Source: Rhodobacteraceae bacterium UBA996 (GTDB lineage: Bacteria; Pseudomonadota; Alphaproteobacteria; Rhodobacterales; Rhodobacteraceae). From it: DNA of 9,357 nucleotides. The DNA lies in NCBI GenBank assembly GCA_002291955.1, contig DBBA01000231.1, forward strand, positions 1 to 9,357, given 5' to 3'. The translations under genes and the position numbers were made by a program. The notes below the pieces were generated by a model that saw only the letters and a program-made list of their open reading frames with translations, had not been told where the DNA came from and did no database searches. Positions 6,580-9,357 of the stretch are shown here, piece by piece (the first letter of the stretch is position 1; the number at the start of each line of letters is the position of its first letter).

Positions 6580-6608
6580 TGTGTAGCACCCCCTTGATCT
6601 GGGGGCAA
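6580..6608 (-). promoter_or_regulatory. Candidate extended -10 promoter for gyrA
   Basis: On the minus strand TTGCCC (6603-6608) is followed after 17 bp by TACACA (6580-6585), with TGC directly before the -10 as in extended -10 promoters. Both boxes are imperfect (four and three of six). The spacer holds a CCCCC/GGGGG inverted pair (6589-6593 and 6601-6605) around seven bases. Transcription would begin about 40 bp before the gyrA ATG. Confidence 0.35.
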
Positions 6609-6662
6609 CGAAGCGGCGCGCGCAACGGTCGGCAGCCGCGCAGGCCGAGTGCCAACAAGCTG

Positions 6663-6697
6663 TTTTCATTGAAAAGAAACCTGATTCGTGGCGCAAT
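6663..6697 (+). promoter_or_regulatory. Candidate usg promoter with a TTTTCA-t-TGAAAA palindrome
   Basis: TTGAAA (6669-6674, five of six to -35) is followed after 17 bp by CGCAAT (6692-6697, three of six). The -35 lies within a 13-bp inverted repeat, TTTTCA (6663-6668) and TGAAAA (6670-6675), which could be an operator. This is the most AT-rich part of the divergent 6535-6728 region. The -10 match is poor. Confidence 0.3.
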
Positions 6698-6728
6698 TCA
6701 TGTCGGGTATGTGACAGGAGTTTTGCCG

Positions 6729-7040
6729 ATGCCCCGACCGACCGATCCCGCCGCCGATCCCGCCCAGGACCAGCCCGGCCGCGAGACCGCCCTGATGCTG
6801 CAGGGCTACGGCCTGACCACGGCCGAGTTCTTCTACCGGATGCCGGACTACCGCAGCGTGCTGAACAGCTTCGTCTGGCAGGACTATGACCTCGCCCCGG
6901 ACTATCCGCAGATGTTCCGCTTCATCGAGTTCTGGCAGGAACGGATCGAGGGGCCGCTGCATTCGGTGCGCTTCACCCACCGCAAGCTGATCGGCCCCGG
7001 CGAATGGCGCAACGTGGTGGGCGAGTTCCGCATCCACTGA
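6729..7040 (+). CDS. usg: Usg family protein
   Basis: This is a 103-residue cytoplasmic protein with no signal peptide or membrane segment. It matches the alphaproteobacterial Usg family (Pfam Usg, PF06233, from memory) through GYGLTTAEFFYRMPDYRSVL (26-45), FVWQDYDLAPDYP (47-59), FIEFWQERIEGPLHSVRF (63-80) and a short basic C-terminus with EFRIH. The family takes its name from a gene beside trpFBA in Caulobacter; its biochemical role is not known to me. The ATG at 6729-6731 has AGGAG at 6716-6720, eight bases away, so the longer open frame back to 6579 is not used. Residues 1-22 are Pro/Asp-rich and probably disordered. The gene is the only plus-strand gene, diverges from gyrA and converges on the ornithine cyclodeaminase gene. 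No trp gene is near it here. Confidence 0.92.
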   Translation: MPRPTDPAADPAQDQPGRETALMLQGYGLTTAEFFYRMPDYRSVLNSFVWQDYDLAPDYPQMFRFIEFWQERIEGPLHSVRFTHRKLIGPGEWRNVVGEFRIH

Positions 7041-7216
7041 GGGGCGCGCCGCCCAACCGTTGACGGGGGGCTGTCTGCCCCCCGCCGCCGCGCTGCGTCG
7101 GCTCCCCCCGAGGATACTTGAGGCACGTCGAAGGCATGGCTGTTTGCCTGTGCTTCGATGTGCTGGAAGTATCCTCGGGGGGGCGGGGGGCAGACAGCCC
7201 CCCGCGTGCGCCCCTC
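7039..7216. repeat. Nested inverted repeat between convergent genes, probable bidirectional terminator / REP-like intergenic element
   Basis: Four pairs of arms nest around one centre. The outermost is 7039-7047 with 7208-7216 (9 bp, starting inside the usg stop codon). Next come 7064-7084 with 7184-7204 (21 bp, perfect), then 7104-7119 with 7167-7182 (16 bp, perfect, CCCCCCGAGGATACTT), then 7123-7133 with 7153-7163 (11 bp with one G-T). The left side has unpaired stretches at 7048-7063 and 7085-7103; the right side has almost none. Each 21-bp arm is itself a hairpin: CGGGGGGC-TGTCT-GCCCCCCG on the left and its complement with an AGACA loop on the right. The 21-bp arms begin 23 bp after the usg stop and 25 bp after the cyclodeaminase stop, so both genes run into it. 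The core motif recalls intergenic repeats frequent in Rhodobacteraceae. Confidence 0.85.
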
Positions 7217-7229
7217 GGACTGGGAAAGG

Positions 7230-8285
7230 TCAGACGGAAGCGTCCGGGCCCGCGCGCATCAGCATCCCCCAGAGGTCGCGCGGATCGTCGGGGTCGGCGA
7301 TCAGGTCGAGCGGCTGGCACAGGTCGGGCGTGACCCGGGCCTTGAGCCAGACCAGCGCCGAGAAGTCCTCGATCGCGAAGCCCACGCTGTCGAAGAGCGT
7401 GATGTCGTCGGGCCCGCGGCGGCCCGGCGCGGTGCCTGCGATCACGCGGTGAAGTTCGGTCACCGGGTGGTCGGAGGGGAGTTGCTGGATCTCGCCCTCG
7501 ACCCGCGTCTGGGGCGGGTGTTCCACGAAGATCGCGCAGCGGGGCAGAAGCTCGGGCGGGAGTTCGGTCTTGCCCGGGCAGTCGCCGCCGACCGCGTTCA
7601 GGTGCTGGCCGGGGGCGACGGCGTTGGCCGCCAGGACGCGGGCGTTGCGCTTGTCGGCCGTGACCGTGGTGACGATATCGGCGCCGGCTGCGGCGTCTTC
7701 CGCGCTGGGGCATGTCGTCAGGTGGAAGCCGAGGGGCGCGAGGTTGCGCATGAGTTTCGCGGTGGCGGCGGGGTCAGTGTCGAACAGGCGCAGCCGGTCG
7801 GCGCCGGTCAGCGCCCGGATCGCCAGGGCCTGGAATTCGGACTGGGCGCCGTTGCCGATCAGGGCGTGGGTGCGCGCGCCGGGCCGGGCCAGATGCTTCG
7901 CGGCGACCGCCGACATGGCGGCGGTGCGGAGCGCCGTCAGGAGCGTCATCTCGGTCAGGAGCACCGGATAGCCGGTGGCCACCTCGGCCAGAAGTCCAAA
8001 GGCCGCAACGGTCTGCAGGCCGGTCCTTGTGTTGCCGGGGTGGCCGTTGACGTACTTGAAACTGTAATGCGCGCCGTCGGTGGTGGGCATCAGCTCGATC
8101 ACGCCCTGGGGGCTGTGGGCGGGCAGGCGCGGGGTGCGGTCGAAGCTGTCCCAGCGGCGGAAGTCGGCCTCGATCACGGCCGCGATCTCCTGCAGGGCGG
8201 TTTCCGGGCCGATGCGGTGGACGAGCGCCATCATGTGCGCGACCGACACGAAGGGAACCAGCGCCTTGTCGGAAGGGGCGGCCAT
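7230..8285 (-). CDS. ocd: Ornithine cyclodeaminase
   Basis: The enzyme turns L-ornithine directly into L-proline and ammonia, using a tightly bound NAD that is reduced and reoxidised in the cycle. The protein has 351 residues, typical for the ornithine cyclodeaminase/mu-crystallin family. Residues 62-80 (VIELMPTTDGAHYSFKYVN) hold the substrate lysine Lys77; Arg120 in LLTALRTAAMSA binds the carboxylate; the Rossmann fold starts at LIGNGAQSEFQ (142-152) with GxGxxS-type loop Gly144-Gly146; Asp169 ends the second strand and should favour NAD over NADP. Asp235 in NAVGGDCPGKTEL matches the catalytic aspartate of the Pseudomonas putida enzyme. The LMPTTDG and KYVNGHPGN segments favour ornithine over alanine or lysine as substrate. 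Its ATG overlaps the arginase stop by one base (TGATG), implying translational coupling. Some homologues are alternative imine reductases or alanine dehydrogenases, less likely here. Confidence 0.95.
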   Translation of the reverse strand: MAAPSDKALVPFVSVAHMMALVHRIGPETALQEIAAVIEADFRRWDSFDRTPRLPAHSPQGVIELMPTTDGAHYSFKYVNGHPGNTRTGLQTVAAFGLLAEVATGYPVLLTEMTLLTALRTAAMSAVAAKHLARPGARTHALIGNGAQSEFQALAIRALTGADRLRLFDTDPAATAKLMRNLAPLGFHLTTCPSAEDAAAGADIVTTVTADKRNARVLAANAVAPGQHLNAVGGDCPGKTELPPELLPRCAIFVEHPPQTRVEGEIQQLPSDHPVTELHRVIAGTAPGRRGPDDITLFDSVGFAIEDFSALVWLKARVTPDLCQPLDLIADPDDPRDLWGMLMRAGPDASV

Positions 8286-9217
8286 CAGTCGCCCCAGGCG
8301 CGGGTGGGCCGGTCGAACACGCGGCGGCCCATGAGCGAGCCGACGAGGTCCACCATCAGCTGCGCCGTGCGGCCGCGGTCATCGACGAAGGGGTTCAGTT
8401 CGACAAGGTCGAGCGAGGTGACGAGACCGGAATCGCCGAGGAGTTCCATGACCAGATGCGCCTCGCGGAAGGTGGCGCCGCCGGGCACGGTGGTGATGAC
8501 GCCGGGGGCGACGGAGGGGTCGAGGAAATCGACGTCGAGCGAGACGTGGAGCATGCCACCTTCGGTTGCGACGGCAGACAGGAACCGGCGCAGGGGGGCG
8601 GCGGCGCCTTCCTCGTCCAGGACGCGCATGTCGCAGACCATCAACTGGTTGGCTTCCAGCACGGCGTGTTCGGCCGGATCGACGGACCGGATGCCGTAAA
8701 GGCAGATGTTGCGTTCCGGAACGGGGGGGCCGAAGGGCGGGAAGGCGTCGAAGCCCGGGCGGCCCGAGACATAGCCCAGGGGCGTGCCGTGCAGGTGGCC
8801 CGAGGTGGTGGTGTCGGGGGTGTGGATGTCGGAATGGGCGTCAAGCCACAGGACGAACTGCGGGCGTCCCGCGGCGCGGGCGTGGGCGGCGACACCGGCG
8901 ACGGTGCCGAGCGACAGCGCGTGGTCGCCGCCCATGAACACCGGGAAGCCCTGCGCCATGGCGGTGCGGGCGGCGTCGGTGAGGAGCGCGGTCCAGGCGA
9001 CGGTTTCCCCCAGCGCAAAGAGGGCCGGGTTGGGGTGGGCGATCTCGGGCGCGGGCGCGGGGCGCAGGTCGCCCCGGTCGGTCACGCGGTGGCCGAGGTC
9101 GGTCAGGGCCTGGGCGATGCCGGCGATGCGGTAGGCATCGGGGCCCATGCGGCAGCCCTGGGGGCGCTTGCCGCTGTCCATGGGCACGCCGAGGAGGATC
9201 ACGTCACGGGGGGTCAT
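8285..9217 (-). CDS. rocF: Arginase
   Basis: Arginase hydrolyses L-arginine to L-ornithine and urea with a two-manganese centre. The protein has 310 residues, standard for bacterial arginases. The metal ligands are all present: His99 in GGDHALSLG (97-104), Asp126, His128 and Asp130 in WLDAHSDIHTP (124-134), and Asp228 and Asp230 in SLDVDFLDP (226-234). TTTSGHLHGTPL (136-147) contains His143, the acid/base histidine of arginase rather than agmatinase, and Glu273 in DLVELNPF contacts the guanidinium. The ATG at 9215-9217 has AGAGG six to ten bases upstream. It is the first gene of a pair whose product feeds the cyclodeaminase behind it, so arginine would go to proline in two steps. Agmatinase and formimidoylglutamase are relatives, but the NLHG-type motif and the partner gene argue for arginase. 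Confidence 0.95.
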   Translation of the reverse strand: MTPRDVILLGVPMDSGKRPQGCRMGPDAYRIAGIAQALTDLGHRVTDRGDLRPAPAPEIAHPNPALFALGETVAWTALLTDAARTAMAQGFPVFMGGDHALSLGTVAGVAAHARAAGRPQFVLWLDAHSDIHTPDTTTSGHLHGTPLGYVSGRPGFDAFPPFGPPVPERNICLYGIRSVDPAEHAVLEANQLMVCDMRVLDEEGAAAPLRRFLSAVATEGGMLHVSLDVDFLDPSVAPGVITTVPGGATFREAHLVMELLGDSGLVTSLDLVELNPFVDDRGRTAQLMVDLVGSLMGRRVFDRPTRAWGD

Positions 9218-9357
9218 GGGGCCTCTGGTTCCGGCGCGCGCGCGCGGGCCGGGTCGGGACCGCGCGCGGGGCGCAGGGTGGCACGGGCGCGGGGCGGCGG
9301 GAACCCCCGAAACGGCGGGGCCGCGCGGGCAGGGTGGCCCCAGGGTCGCCCGGGCCG
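9218..9357. other. Extremely GC-rich region upstream of arginase, no gene recognised
   Basis: Only 18 of 140 bases are A or T (87% GC). There is a 13-base alternating GC tract at 9234-9246 and an 8-base one at 9261-9268. There are no stop codons on either strand in this stretch, so an open frame here is not evidence of a gene, and I see no motif in any translation. The arginase promoter is expected here but no -35/-10 pair is visible. A gene could begin or end just beyond the window edge. Confidence 0.5.

Noticed and set aside
3979..6597. 872-codon plus-strand open frame opposite gyrA
   Set aside because: It is the antisense shadow of a highly conserved gyrA. Its translation is Gly/Ala/His/Val-rich low-complexity sequence with no recognisable domain.
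6579..6728. 50-residue N-terminal extension of Usg
   Set aside because: The extension crosses the gyrA/usg promoter region, and the ATG at 6729 has a strong AGGAG at ideal spacing.
7104..7182. Inverted arms as the ends of an insertion sequence
   Set aside because: The DNA between the arms is too short for a transposase, no target duplication is visible, and the interior itself folds, so a terminator or REP-like element fits better.
7158..8699. 513-codon plus-strand open frame across the cyclodeaminase and arginase genes
   Set aside because: It starts inside the inverted repeat and runs antisense to two well-identified enzymes.
1..9357. A defence system, toxin-antitoxin pair, CRISPR array or mobile island
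   Set aside because: Every substantial stretch is explained by housekeeping, catabolic or surface-protein genes of uniform composition; no repeats with regular spacers, integrase, tRNA junction or paired small genes are present.

Overview
The window looks like chromosomal DNA from a GC-rich alphaproteobacterium, most likely a member of the Rhodobacteraceae. The support is the very high GC content and strong G/C third-position bias, a VPLPA-CTERM surface protein, a GyrA with an acidic insert in its C-terminal domain, a small protein resembling the rhodobacterial DUF6614 family, an alphaproteobacterial Usg protein, and an intergenic inverted repeat with a CCCCGAGGATACTT core that I recall as common between genes in this group.

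Layout. All genes but one lie on the minus strand, so they read from right to left. From the right end: about 140 bp of 87% GC sequence without a recognisable gene; an arginase and an ornithine cyclodeaminase in a one-base-overlapping pair (9217 to 7230); a large nested inverted repeat (7039-7216) lying almost symmetrically between the stops of the cyclodeaminase and the convergent usg gene; usg on the plus strand (6729-7040); a 194-bp divergent region; gyrA (6534-3811); a small DUF6614-like gene 59 bp behind it (3751-3401); a secreted outer-membrane beta-barrel-like protein (3238-2489); a secreted beta-solenoid protein with a VPLPA-CTERM sorting tail (2380-1082); and the first two thirds of trmFO (907 to the left edge).

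How the genes fit together. Arginase and ornithine cyclodeaminase form a two-step route from arginine to proline (arginine to ornithine plus urea, ornithine to proline plus ammonia). GyrA and TrmFO are housekeeping enzymes for DNA supercoiling and for tRNA T-loop m5U54. The barrel and solenoid proteins are both exported and adjacent on one strand, but they have separate starts and a probable promoter between them, so a shared function is only a guess. Usg is named from the Caulobacter trpFBA region but stands alone here.

I see no tRNA, rRNA, CRISPR array, insertion sequence, phage gene or defence system. The long plus-strand reading frames opposite gyrA, the solenoid gene, trmFO and the arginase pair are shadows of GC-rich coding sequence. 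The points most worth a second look are the 178-bp nested inverted repeat, two mutually exclusive hairpins in the gyrA/DUF6614-like spacer (one covers the ribosome binding site), the beta-solenoid surface protein, and a cluster of palindromes and helical-turn repeats before trmFO.
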